DNA of 64,000 bases from Pyropia yezoensis. Lineage: Eukaryota; Rhodophyta; Bangiophyceae; Bangiales; Bangiaceae. The notes under the pieces are model-generated. The model was not told the DNA's origin. It made no database searches and saw only the letters and a list, made by a program, of their open reading frames with translations. Shown here one piece after another: positions 21,443-31,854 of this stretch. Position numbers and translations under genes: made by a program. Each line of letters starts with the position of its first letter. Within the stretch, counting starts at the first letter, position 1. The stretch is taken from positions 9,577,119-9,641,118 of the forward strand of contig CM020618.1 in NCBI GenBank assembly GCA_009829735.1, given 5' to 3'.

Positions 21443-24400
21443 GGGGTTGAGCTCGGATGCCACAGGTGTATGTACTGGGAAGGAGGATGCCGGGAGGCGC
21501 GGGGGGGGGGGGGGGGGGGGAACCGCTCCGTGCGCGGGGACCACGAGCCGGCCGCCGCGACTGGCACGAGGGGGTGGTGGAGGGTGCCGCGCTGGACGGC
21601 AGCGGCGGCCGCCGGGCGGGGCCGGGCCGGGGAGGGGGGAGAGGTGTGGAGGGGGGATCGGTACCGTGGCGGGGGCGCGGGCCCGGTGGGGAGGGGGAAG
21701 GGGGGGACTGGCGGGCTCGCCCGGCGCGGTCGGCGGCACGGGCGCGCCGCGCGGGGGGGGTCGGCTCCCCGCCCGGCTGGCCAGCAGCGGGTGGGCGCCC
21801 GCCCGGCGGGCGGATGGGAGCTACCGTCGGGCGGGGTGACGGGGGGGAGTGCCGCCGATGCGGGGGGGAGGACCCCCGGTGCGGGGGGGGGGCAGCCGCC
21901 GCCGCGTGGGTGTAGCGAAGACAAAGAAGACGAAGACGGCAGCGTGCGCCGCCGGCGCCCGCCGCTAGGCCGTATCCCTTGCGTCTGTTGGGCGCTGATC
22001 CCTTCCAGAGTGTTCGGTCCGTGCGTGCCCCCCACCTCGCCCGTTGCGCGCATGCGCACCCCCGCACTACCATATGCGGGGGGGGGGCAGTGGTCTGCGG
22101 CATGCAGCATGCTCGTTAGGTCGTAGGGCGGGGGAGAGAGACGGGCGCTGGCCGCCATCTCCCCGGTTCCTGCAGTTGAGCTGCCGCCAACCGCCTGCCG
22201 CCGACTGGCCGTGACGCGATCGCCGTGGAGACTGGCTGGCGACGCGGTCGCGGCGCGGCGAGGACGCGTCGTCCACCCCCCTTCCCCCTCGCCCGCCCCC
22301 TCGCCTCCCCCCCCCGGCCCCCCCCCCCCCCCCCCCCTACCCACTGCCGCCATTCATACATAGCCACACACACCGCCGCGAACGCCGATACGCGCGGCCT
22401 ACTGCATCACGAGAGGCTGCCGTTTCTCTCCACCCGTCCCGACTTCCTCAACCTTACGCCCCCCCACCCACACCTCCCCCCGTTCCACGCGAACCGACCG
22501 CCACACAGTCGGCTACGCAGCACCACACACCCGCGCATCGTCGCGGGGGCGTGAAGCACGGTGCCGGCGTGGCGCCCACTGCGCGCGCGCGCGCGCTCGG
22601 CGGCCGAGAAGGCGAACGCTGTCGCTACGGAGGCCACGGCGGCAGCGCAGGACGGCGGCAGTACTGTACCCCCCACACGCCGGGATGGCGGCGTTAGGCA
22701 TTGTGCGGCACGCGCTGCACTACGGAGGCTTGCCCGCCTGTCGCCTACCCGAGGCGGCGGGCGCCCGCCGCCGCACGCTCGTCCGCGCACGCACGCGCCG
22801 ACCGCCGGCTCGGGCACCAACAGACGCCAGCGCCGGCGCGGGGGCGCCCCGCATCATGATGATCTGCTCTTCGCTGGCCACCCGCGGCGTGGGCGGCTCT
22901 CCGCCACCCATCCGCCGCCCTGAGCTCCCCACCGCCCCGGTGCGCTGGGTCATCCATCGCCCATTGGGGGGGACGACTCCCTACATACGCCGGCCGCCGG
23001 TCGACCGGCGCCAGACTGTGCGGCTCCCCCACGCCAGGGAAGCTGCGCTGAGTCATTGGTCGCTGCCGGGGCCGTGGGTGGGCCATCCGCCACCACCCGC
23101 TGGCACCAAGCAGTGGCCAGAAGCCTGCCTGTTTCCAACTCCCCCGCCCGTGCGTAACGCGCGGCGTGCACCCACTTGTGGGTGGGCCCACCCGCGGTCC
23201 ATTCGGGTGGCTGCACCAGCCGGGTTTGACACTGCCCGTGGGGGGTCGGCGGACGGGGGTGGTGTCATCCCCACCAGTCCACCCAAGCCAGGAGACCATG
23301 AAGTGGCACACAACTTTCTGTTCGAACGCCGAAACGCCACCGCCCATTGGAAGAACACGCGGTCCAACGCGCACATTCGTGCGGGCTCACTATCAGCAGG
23401 CAGACCGGCCTCTTGCCCGATTGGACGGTGGCTGGGAGCCGAGATTCCGACCATGGCCAGCCAAGGGAATCTGGTGGGCTACGTCGGCCACCGTGCCCAC
23501 GCCGGTCCGACTCCTGACCCCAGCGGAGGGGTCTCAACCTACACAGCGCGCCGTCAATGGGGCTTCACGTTGTCCATATGGGCCCGCCCAAGCGGAGGGC
23601 GACCGCAACGTGGCGGCTCGTCGACCCGCCGGGGGACGGCCTCCATTGATTGGCCCCGCTCGAGCACGTGCAAATCCCGCCACCGCGTGTGTCAAGCACT
23701 CTAGCGGGGTGGTTCGGGGGGCAAGGAGTCCCCCTCTCCAGCGAGGTCCCAGGTGGACGTGCCGCCCTCTCCTGGGCCCCGCGATGGCGACGACGACCCG
23801 GCGATGCGCGGAATCGTGTGCGTTGTGGGGGGGCCCAGCACAAGCGCATGGGCTTTTTCCCCACGTCGTCGTGTTTTCGGTACTGTCTTCCGCCACCGTC
23901 CCAGTCGCGCGCCTCAGAAGGGCGCCCTTGAGACAAAAAGGTGGGGCTTGGCCGGGGTTGGGCCGAGGTGCCCGTCCCCAAGCCTTCTAGACCTGCGCAG
24001 AGCTGGCCCGCCCGAGGCCGCGCACGCGGAGCCGCGTGATAGGGTGGCGGCGGGTGCACACAGCGCAGCGCAGGCCCAGCAACAACACACTGCTGGGCGG
24101 TGGGAGTGCCAGGAGGGCGGGTGGTGGTGGTGGTTGGGTGCCGTGCGCACCACAAGAACCGCAGGGACTCTCGTTTCGTCGACCCCCGCGGCGGTCCGAG
24201 GACCTCGGCCGCTGTAAAAGGGACACGCCGAGCGGGGTGTGGGGCCTGGTGCGGGTCCCTCCTCCCACCGCTTGTGTGGTGTCCCCTCGGTCGGTGCATT
24301 CGTGCCGGGTGCGCTCTCTCGCCAACGGTGCCGCTCGAGGTCCATCATTGTTTGCGCGCGCTCTCGCAAGCTCCCGGCGGTGCGCTCGCACTTCCCCTTT

Positions 24401-24588
24401 TCCTGCCTCCCCCTTTGCTCTCCGCCCTTCCACCTCTGCCCTCTTCGCCCTGACCATCTCGTGCGCCCGTTGTACTGTGCTCTCCCCTCCCCCCTGGATA
24501 GCACGCTGTGTCGTCAAGGGTGTTCGTATCGCAGCGCTGCGGAGCGCTTCTACCTTGGATCACCAGACACTTACGACGTTGACACCCG
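21443..24588. other. Long intergenic region upstream of the MLO-like gene
   Basis: 21443-21930 is dominated by G runs. From about 22380 to 24580 the sequence is less repetitive. An open frame of 339 codons on the plus strand (22685-23704) overlaps several equally long frames, contains many Arg, Pro, Trp and His residues and no domain, so I do not call it. Five CCAAT/ATTGG boxes lie at about 22960-23650. The last 250 bases before the MLO start are pyrimidine-rich and are the likely core promoter and leader. Confidence 0.4.
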
Positions 24589-27431
24589 ATGGCGACCAGG
24601 ATGGCGTCGGTGGCACGATTTCGACGTGCGGCGGCCGCAGCCTCTGCCGCCGGCCTCCTCTTGTCTCTTGTCAGCGGCGCGCAAGCGGCGGGGGGCAAAA
24701 CCGCGCCCGATGCGGATCTCTCTGAGCTGCTCGGCGTGGGCCTCGTGGTGGCGCAGCTCGTGTTCCACGTCTTGCTACATCAGCTCGAGCACTTTATCGG
24801 GCACAAGCACCCGAGCCTTCTCCCTGTCCTGCGCACCCTGTATCGGGAGCTGCTGATCCTGGGCTTCGTCAGTTTCACGTTCATCCTGGTGGCCACGTTT
24901 GGCAAAGTATCGGACGAGCTGTTCGTATCGTTTGAGTTTGCTCACCTCCTCATCTTTCTCCTCGCCGTTTTCTACATCATTGTCGTCTTTGCGACTTCGT
25001 GGGCGTCGCTCTCCCTGTCGGCGCGGTGGCAGAAGATCGAGTCGATGGAGTTTGTTTCTTACCTAGCCTTCAAGCAAGAGTACTCGGAGCTCAAGGCGGA
25101 ACGCGAGCAGCACCAAAACTACGTGTGGCGGTGGTGCCTGTGGTGGAAGGGCAACCCGTTCAAGCTGGAGCGCTACCACTATCTCCACGAGAGGATGGCC
25201 TTTCACGACTCGCGCTTTCAGTTCCTGTACTACCGTGGTCTGCCGGAGGACTTCAGCTTCTCCGCGTACCTGCGCAAGGTCAAGAGCCAGGTACGTTGGG
25301 GTATATGAGTGAGGAGAGAGGTGGTTTTGTGTGCTTGTGGGGACATGCCTGTGCCAAGGCCCCGTGCTCAATGCTGGTCGCATCGTGTTGACCCTTCCGC
25401 TCGTCAACTGACCCGCCACGCGGCTCTTACCTTGTGTGTGCCTACCTTTCTTGGATGCTCTACTCGCCATGTTTTGCTCTCGCGCTGTGCGCTGCCCCAC
25501 AGGTCTTCCGAAACCTGGTCGAGGTGCATTGGACTATCTGGTGCGCTCTGCTGGTCTTCATAGTCGGTGACTACGTTCGACGTCTGCTGCTCCAGTCTGA
25601 GGTCTATGACCAGGTGCTCATCATCTCCGTGGCGGTTCTGTGCATGATCGCCGCAGACGCGCTCCGGATGAAGATTTCCCGCATTTACTGGCGACTCTTC
25701 AAGCGGCCGGCCACGTACTTCAATGACGTGACACAGGCGCTTACCAGTGGGCTTCCCCTCGACGACGATGCTCCTATTTCACCCAGGCGCGGGCGTGGCG
25801 AGGACAAGCTTGGTGACTTTGGTGAAGGCGCGGCCCTGCGTGCGTCACCAAGTGGTCTCGTCCACCGCCCATCCCCTGCGGAGTTGGCCCGCGAGGCTAT
25901 GCGCGCGGCCGCGCAGGAGGCAGGGGTCGAGGACACGAACATGGACCCGGACGACACGGACTATGGCATGCGCAGCACTGTTCGTCGTTCGCTTGGCGAC
26001 GGCAATACCTCCAAGCGCCCGTCATCTGCCTCCCTCCCGTCACCCGACTACAAGGCGAACGACCCTCTGGATGATCATGACGGACGGATCTCACCCGTGG
26101 GCAACACTCCTGATGGCAGCCTAAGAGCGCTCGGTATGCGGCCACCAGCCCCCAAGGCTGAGTTTATTGACTCCATCTTTTCTGCAGAAGCGGAGCCGCA
26201 CCGCAGCACCGATGGCGCCCATGGCGACAAGAAGGGGGGCCACCACGTTGAAGAGGACGCTCCGCGTCGGCATTCGCTGGAACTCCGGCGGGAGGGGGAG
26301 CCCGGTCGGCGATCTATTGACCGTGCTTCTGCTGGTCTTGGTGCGGGACGCGGGGGGGGCGCCCCGAACGGTGGCCGGCGGCGGTCTTCAGTGGATCGGG
26401 CTTCTTCGGACGACGAGGGGTCGACGATGCCTGCCCGCCGGATGAGCTTGGAACTGGCAGGCAACCTGCCTGTCGGGGAGTTGGAAGCGCGCCACCGGGC
26501 TCCCAATGGGGTAGTCGAGTCGGGCGCGCGGCGGCGCAGCAACGAAGATGGCTCTGGGCGGCGGGACTCTGCCAGTGGCCGGCGGCGGCGCAGCAGCCTT
26601 GACCGGAGGGGAGGCCGTCGGTCGAAGGTGGACGACGAGGTGGACCACGAGGACAGCGCGGAGGAGAACAACATGGAGCATGTCAACACGTCCATCATTG
26701 ATCGCCACCAAAAAGCGTTGGAGGCGTCGCAGCAGGGTCCGCGCCGGAACTATCCAAAGATCGTCCTGATGTTCTTTCCTCGACTGGCGCGGCGAGCATC
26801 ACCAGCTGAGAAGCTCTTTTGGGCGGGTAGCCATTCCCTCTTCCTGTGGCTGGAGGAGTTTGTTCTCTTTGGTAGCACCCTTCTCACCGCTGTGGTCGTC
26901 GCCGGCTACTCCACGGCCGCTTTCAAGGGCGTCCAAAAGGGCGCTGATGCGCGGGACATTGCGGCCATCGTCATGTCGCTGGTTGCCCAGGCGTACGTGC
27001 TTTTCCGCGTTGCGCAGTCGCTCAAGCTCTACGTATTTGTGCTGAACAGCTCGGGGCTGCTCGACGAGGAACGGGCGCTGGCGGCCATTGACCGCGTGAA
27101 GGCTGGCAAGCGCCGCCTTCGCTTCCGCGACTACGAGTACGGCTACGAGGCCCACGACGAGGACGAGCTGTTCTATGGGGATGAATACGAGGAGGAGAGG
27201 CGGGAGAGCGTGGAGCAGCGACGGGCGGCGGACAGGGAGCGACGGAGCCAGCTGTACAAGCACTTGTCGCGGAATGCGGAGACACTTCTCGAGGACCAGC
27301 CGTCGGACTCGGACGACGAACCGCCAGCGGCGGCCATCCAGCCGGGTGCAGGCGATGTGGACGCTCGCAGGGCCACCCGGCCTCGCTCGGGTGCCTTGCG
27401 GAGCCCGTCTGCAGCCGGTAATATGGTGTAG
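24589..27431 (+). CDS. MLO-family seven-transmembrane protein
   Basis: Two exons, 24589-25290 and 25503-27431, join in phase 0 (donor CAG|GTACGT, acceptor CCACAG) to give 876 residues. A signal-like hydrophobic start (about 12-34) precedes the MLO pattern. This pattern includes a helix before RELLILGFVSF, the span with LIFLLAVFYIIVVF followed by RWQKIE, and a soluble loop with FHDSRFQFLYY and DFSFSAYLRKV. Further spans lie at about 245-285, and the PAEKLFWAGSHSLFLWLEEF segment near 665-685 corresponds to the FWFGRP region of plant MLO proteins. Plant MLOs are plasma-membrane, calmodulin-regulated proteins linked to calcium signalling and powdery-mildew susceptibility. About 360 extra residues (300-662) replace a normally short cytoplasmic loop and carry about nine Arg-Arg-x-Ser-type motifs. 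The C-terminal tail is acidic. The family call is by eye. Confidence 0.8.
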
Positions 27432-27986
27432 AGTGCATTGTGTGGTGGTGCAGTATTGGGGGTGTTTCTCGTTCTTCTCCTCTTCTGGTACCTGTCGGCG
27501 TCGCCCTACCTTTGGATTTCTGTCGGCTTGTTGCGGGCGCCCTCGCATGCCTTTTTTTTTCCGTCTTGCCTTGCGCCTTCTTGCGCTGCATGTAGTCGTC
27601 GCCTTCTATGTGTTTGTCGGGTTACTTGCGTTGCAATATGACACAGCGTGGCGTCGAGCTTGTGCTTCGTCGAGGTGGGTTCTGAATCAGCTTGCTGCCC
27701 ATGCCAGCGTGAGGGAGCTACTCCCTGCGGCCCCAAGCGGTAGTTCAGTACTGTGCATGTGTACGTACAGCGTCTGAATCATCGAGTCACCCCCCGTCCA
27801 CGGTGCGGGGAGTCTTGCACACCAGATTTTTACAACTTGTATATGAGGGAAGGTTGCCAGGCTACTTTTTTCTCGAAAAGCATATTAGCGGACTTGAAAG
27901 CACGTCAGGAGTCCGGCCGTCTTGTCCGTTTCTGCGGGCGATGCCTGGTTGCCGGAGAAAAAATGTACCCTCGTTTGGGGGGGTAC
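27432..27986. other. Intergenic: MLO 3' flank and left flank of the retrotransposon
   Basis: No gene is visible. At 27819-27836 the sequence ACACCAGATTTTTACAAC is a diverged direct copy of the TIR-like motif at 34404-34420, on the other side of the retrotransposon. Before the retrotransposon inserted, the two motifs lay roughly 170 bases apart. The last five bases, GGTAC at 27982-27986, are the left target-site duplication. Confidence 0.6.
27982..27986. repeat. Target-site duplication GGTAC (left copy)
   Basis: GGTAC directly before the left LTR is repeated directly after the right LTR at 34401-34405. This is the 5-bp duplication typical of copia integrases and shows that both element ends are intact. 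Confidence 0.95.
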
Positions 27987-28560
27987 TGTGGCAGTATTGG
28001 CAGAAATCGTATCAGACTCACGGCCTGCTACCGACCGCGGATCTGTGTAGATGGGGCAGCCGACGTCCGTGCACGCCCCAGACACAGCAATCCAAGAGTC
28101 CTTCTTCTTCGTCGTTCAATGTCTCCCCCCTCGCAATCGTCCCCTCGACGCGCTGTGCCTGCCCTCATGTAGGGCCGGCGCAGCCCCCCACGCCAGGGCA
28201 CGCACACGGGCCCGCACGGGCACCCCCCCCCCACGCATGGCCCCCTCAGGCATGCGGGCGCGCACACACACTCACGGGCCAAGCCCCCCCCTCGTGCACG
28301 CACAAAAAACGCAGGTGCGCGCACGCAACGGGCCTGGGATATGCACGGGCGACACCCTCCACACACGTCGACAACAGGCCAACAGGGGCACGGCCAGCAT
28401 ACCGTCGACGCAGGGAATCTCGCCCCGGAGGCGCCAATCAGCCACCCCCGCGTGACACGCAATCACCGACGTCGTGCAATCTCGGCCAACCATTGGCCAC
28501 CATCGGACAGCCCATAGCCGCGGCCGCAAGCACACTGCAGCCACGTTGGAATCAGCCACA
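27987..28560 (-). repeat. 3' LTR of the copia element
   Basis: 574 bp beginning TGTGGCAG and ending CAGCCACA on the plus strand. It matches the LTR at 33827-34400 except for two apparent single-base differences. It contains CACA-rich and C-rich tracts. Open frames of 134-144 codons inside both LTRs are by-products of the sequence and have no domain. Confidence 0.96.
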
Positions 28561-31500
28561 CTCCCCCCTTTCCTCCTCAGAGGGCTTGGGGGTCGCGGCA
28601 GCACGGATGATCCACTGCTGCACCGGGTTGTTGTCCTCGCCAGTACTCATGATGCGCTCGAGCGCAGTGCAGTGGTGTGGTTTCGTCAGCCCGTCCGCGG
28701 CGTTGTGCTCGGACTTGAGCAGGCCGACGTTGGAAATCTCCTGGTTGTTGTACGCCTCTCGAGCCGCCGCCACATCAATCATAAGTCGCTTCTCCGTCGG
28801 ATGCGACGCGCGCGTGATGACGTCAAACAGCTGCTTGGAGTCCGTCAGCATTATGAGCGGGACATGCTGGTGGTAGATACGCTCCAAGTCGTGCTTGATG
28901 ACGAACGCCTCGTCAAATGCGTTGGCAAACGCGTACACCTCGCCGGCCATGATAGAGCGCACCACTCGGCGTGACTTCTTGCTCGAGTAGGACAGCACGT
29001 GACAGGCGCCGCGGTCGTCGCACAGCAAGATAATGTAGCCCAGCTGGGAAGACCCGTCATCGTTGGACGCAAATGACGCATCGGCGTACACTTTGAGCCG
29101 CAGCGATCTACGTCGGAGGGGGCGGTAAATCAGCGCCCAATCGCTGGTACTCTTAGCTCGCTTGATGGCCTTATTGAGATCTCGGATATGCCGCGTACAG
29201 TACGACTTGGGGGTAGCCTGGGCCGCGCGGTTGATCGCGCAGCACAAGTCCGGCCGGGTGTGCGAGAGCCAAGCGACAGCGGCACGCACAGACGCAAACT
29301 CCTCGTACGTCGCTGACAGATTCATGGGGTTCAGGGCGGCGATGTAGTTCGTCTGCGTCAGCTCGATGCACCAATCAGGGCCACGGGCGGAGGCGATGGT
29401 GACGCCGAGAAACTCGAAGTTGTCCCACTGCCGAGGCTTGGCGTCAAACTGACGAAGAGTTGCCTCCGTCAGCACCTGGAAGGTCTCATTGCCGCCGAGT
29501 ATGCTGTCGTCGACATAGGTGCCCAGGAGTCCTTCCACACCATCCGCTCCGTCCCGCACGTACAGCGCAGGGTCCCCCGTTGTGGGTGCCACGCCCAAGT
29601 CGTTCTCCACATGTGGAGTGAATGTCGCGGCCCAGTAGTCCCCAGCGTCGCAGATCCCATACAGCGGCCGCACCAGCTGCAGCACCTCGTCCTCACCGAT
29701 CCCAAAGTACTCCCTGTCGGCCGCCCGCGGCTGCAGGTAGACGTCACGGGTCATTTTCTCCATGCTCTGGAGGTAGGACTGGTTCACGTCGTGCGCGAAA
29801 AGGCGATACCCACGCACCGCGCTGGTAGACACTACCATCTTTGTGGACCGCTGCCGCAAGGTCGACAGGTTGTGTACTACGAACCGCTTGTCTCGGTCCT
29901 TGTATCCCTGCGCAACGTAGCGCGACTTTGGCTGCTCCTTGGGGGAGCCGACGTGCTTGAGGGTGTGGACGAATCGGCCTCCGACAATATTTGCCCCCTT
30001 GGGCAAGGATCGCTTCTTGATGACCTTCATCGTGCCTCGCCCCAATAGGCCGTCCACCTCCCGCTGAGTCGACGCTCGAAACGGCTCAGATTGGATGCGC
30101 ACGTCACCCTCCGTGAGAACTTCCGTTATCAGCACGCCCGACGGTGAAAAGATGTGCTCAGAGGGCGGGGCAGTCTCCGAGAAGGTGTGCAATCCAATGC
30201 AGAGGTCGCACAGCAGTTGGTCGCCGGTGCGCTTGGCGTCCATAAGCTGGTCCAGCTCCTCTTCTCCGACCTCGCGCACAGAGAGCTCCCCGTCCTCAGG
30301 TCGAGGCGGTGCTGCGTTGTCAGATCCATCTGGAGAGATTTGGTCGCTCTCACCCCCCTTAGCACCAGGCACGGCGCTGTGACGGTACTGCTTCACCTTA
30401 TCAACGGAGAACAGCTTTGCAGTACCGTCCACGTCGATCCAGACGAGCTTGCCGTCCGCCTTGATAACCGTGTAGGGCCCCACCCAGCTGTTGACCGGTT
30501 TCTCGCGAAACACAAGCACGGCCATTCCCGCGGCGACGTCCGCGTCGGCGGCTCGCGGTACACGCATTCGGAGAGCTTCCCGCAATCGGGCGCGCGCGAC
30601 GGTCCGCCTCATCTCGTCGCGTGCCGTTCTCATCGCCTCCAGTCGCACCTTTTGTGCCGGCAGGTCCACAGGGCTGAGCGGTGTGCGTGGGACAATGCCA
30701 AACACAAGCAGGGTCGGCACGAGCCCAGCAGGTCCGGCGGTGTTGTTCATCGCGGAGACGGCGAGGGAGAGCGCGTGCTCGGCGGCGAGCGTTGGATGGT
30801 CGGCCCGCACGCGACGGTAGATCTGCCGCAAAAATGCGTGATAGCGCTCGCCTGATCCCAACGCGTTGTGCGACTCGATGCCCGACTCAATATGCTTCGT
30901 GCCCACGGCTTGCAGCAGTGCCCGCCACTTGGCCGACGTCAGCTGCGGCCCCTGGTCCGTGTGCATCGCGTCCGGGTGCCCAGCATAGGGGTACACCCAG
31001 ATGCGGAGGTACAGGCTCCAGGCAGCGTCGGCCGTCTCACCATCGCGCATAAAGGCACCCGCGTTAAAGCCCGTGTCCTTGTCCACCACATGGAGAACCG
31101 GCTCACTCTCCAGCCACATGAGGTCGACCAGGACGGTCCTGTTGAACACGATGTCCTCCGCGGGCAGCGCTACGCGGAAGCGGGTCGGCTCCTTGGCCAG
31201 CCGTTGACACGTGTCACAGGTTGCGGTCACCTCCTCCAGCCGGCTTAGGGTCTCCTTGTTGGCGTGTGGGTCGTTGGCCTGCCGCAACACAGCGAACAAG
31301 CGCTCAGGTGCTGGGTGACAAAAGTGGCGATGGAGTCGCTCCGCCTCCACCATGGTGTACAGGGTGTCACGACTCCACTCGAGGAAAACATGCCCGTACT
31401 TGCGCGTCACGGGGACCGACAACTTGTAGGCGGCGCATACCAGCTCATTGGTCACGGTGTTGACGTACATCTCGTTCGCGTCCAGGGCATCGAGGCCAAA

Positions 31501-31854
31501 CAGGAACGGTACGCTGACGTCGACCACGTCCACGTCCATAGGTAAAAATAGGTCACCAGCCAGCGGCACACGGATTGACAACACACCCAGGCTGGGGTAG
31601 TCCGAGCCACCGAATCGGAAGGCGGCGTTCTTGGGCTCCGCCAGGTGCAGCTCCTTGCCAGCAAAGTGCGCGTAGGCGGCTGCCTGCCGGCGGCCAATCA
31701 CGGTCCGCTCCGCCCCGGTGTCCAGGCATGCGCCAAGAAACACGTTTGTATCAGCGGCGGCAGCTAGCAGGCACTCTGACACGTTGGCCTCCACGTGGGC
31801 GCGGGGCGGCCGGCCCCGACGGCGTCTGCAAATGGAGGAAAGGCGACGAGTCAT
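28552..31854 (-). CDS. pol: copia Pol polyprotein (protease-integrase-RT-RNase H)
   Basis: 1,100 residues. Aspartic protease: D45-T46-G47. Zinc-binding pre-integrase domain: His at about 175-180 with Cys213 and Cys216. Integrase core: D244, D300 and E336, with exactly 35 residues between the last two. Reverse transcriptase: D689 (FAHDVNQSYL) and the Y780-V-D-D active site. RNase H: D925, E972, D1005 and D1054. Nothing needed for catalysis is missing. ATG 31854 overlaps the gag stop as ATGA, placing pol in the -1 frame; upstream in this frame a TAA lies only about 24 bases away, so the ATG is the credible start. The stop codon lies 9 bases inside the 3' LTR. Expected role: maturation, reverse transcription and integration in virus-like particles. 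Confidence 0.97.
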   Translation of the reverse strand: MTRRLSSICRRRRGRPPRAHVEANVSECLLAAAADTNVFLGACLDTGAERTVIGRRQAAAYAHFAGKELHLAEPKNAAFRFGGSDYPSLGVLSIRVPLAGDLFLPMDVDVVDVSVPFLFGLDALDANEMYVNTVTNELVCAAYKLSVPVTRKYGHVFLEWSRDTLYTMVEAERLHRHFCHPAPERLFAVLRQANDPHANKETLSRLEEVTATCDTCQRLAKEPTRFRVALPAEDIVFNRTVLVDLMWLESEPVLHVVDKDTGFNAGAFMRDGETADAAWSLYLRIWVYPYAGHPDAMHTDQGPQLTSAKWRALLQAVGTKHIESGIESHNALGSGERYHAFLRQIYRRVRADHPTLAAEHALSLAVSAMNNTAGPAGLVPTLLVFGIVPRTPLSPVDLPAQKVRLEAMRTARDEMRRTVARARLREALRMRVPRAADADVAAGMAVLVFREKPVNSWVGPYTVIKADGKLVWIDVDGTAKLFSVDKVKQYRHSAVPGAKGGESDQISPDGSDNAAPPRPEDGELSVREVGEEELDQLMDAKRTGDQLLCDLCIGLHTFSETAPPSEHIFSPSGVLITEVLTEGDVRIQSEPFRASTQREVDGLLGRGTMKVIKKRSLPKGANIVGGRFVHTLKHVGSPKEQPKSRYVAQGYKDRDKRFVVHNLSTLRQRSTKMVVSTSAVRGYRLFAHDVNQSYLQSMEKMTRDVYLQPRAADREYFGIGEDEVLQLVRPLYGICDAGDYWAATFTPHVENDLGVAPTTGDPALYVRDGADGVEGLLGTYVDDSILGGNETFQVLTEATLRQFDAKPRQWDNFEFLGVTIASARGPDWCIELTQTNYIAALNPMNLSATYEEFASVRAAVAWLSHTRPDLCCAINRAAQATPKSYCTRHIRDLNKAIKRAKSTSDWALIYRPLRRRSLRLKVYADASFASNDDGSSQLGYIILLCDDRGACHVLSYSSKKSRRVVRSIMAGEVYAFANAFDEAFVIKHDLERIYHQHVPLIMLTDSKQLFDVITRASHPTEKRLMIDVAAAREAYNNQEISNVGLLKSEHNAADGLTKPHHCTALERIMSTGEDNNPVQQWIIRAAATPKPSEEERGECG
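28561..28578 (-). other. Polypurine tract of the copia element
   Basis: Read on the minus strand this is GAGGAGGAAAGGGGGGAG, an 18-base uninterrupted purine run touching the 3' LTR. It is where plus-strand DNA synthesis would be primed. It is also translated: it encodes the last Glu-Glu-Glu-Arg-Gly-Glu residues of Pol. Confidence 0.93.

Noticed and set aside
22685-23704. 339-codon open frame upstream of the MLO-like gene
   Set aside because: Several overlapping frames of similar length exist on both strands, with high Arg, Pro, Trp and His and no recognisable motif.
28028-28462. 134-144-codon frames inside both LTRs
   Set aside because: They occur identically in both LTRs on both strands and show no domain; copia LTRs do not normally encode proteins.
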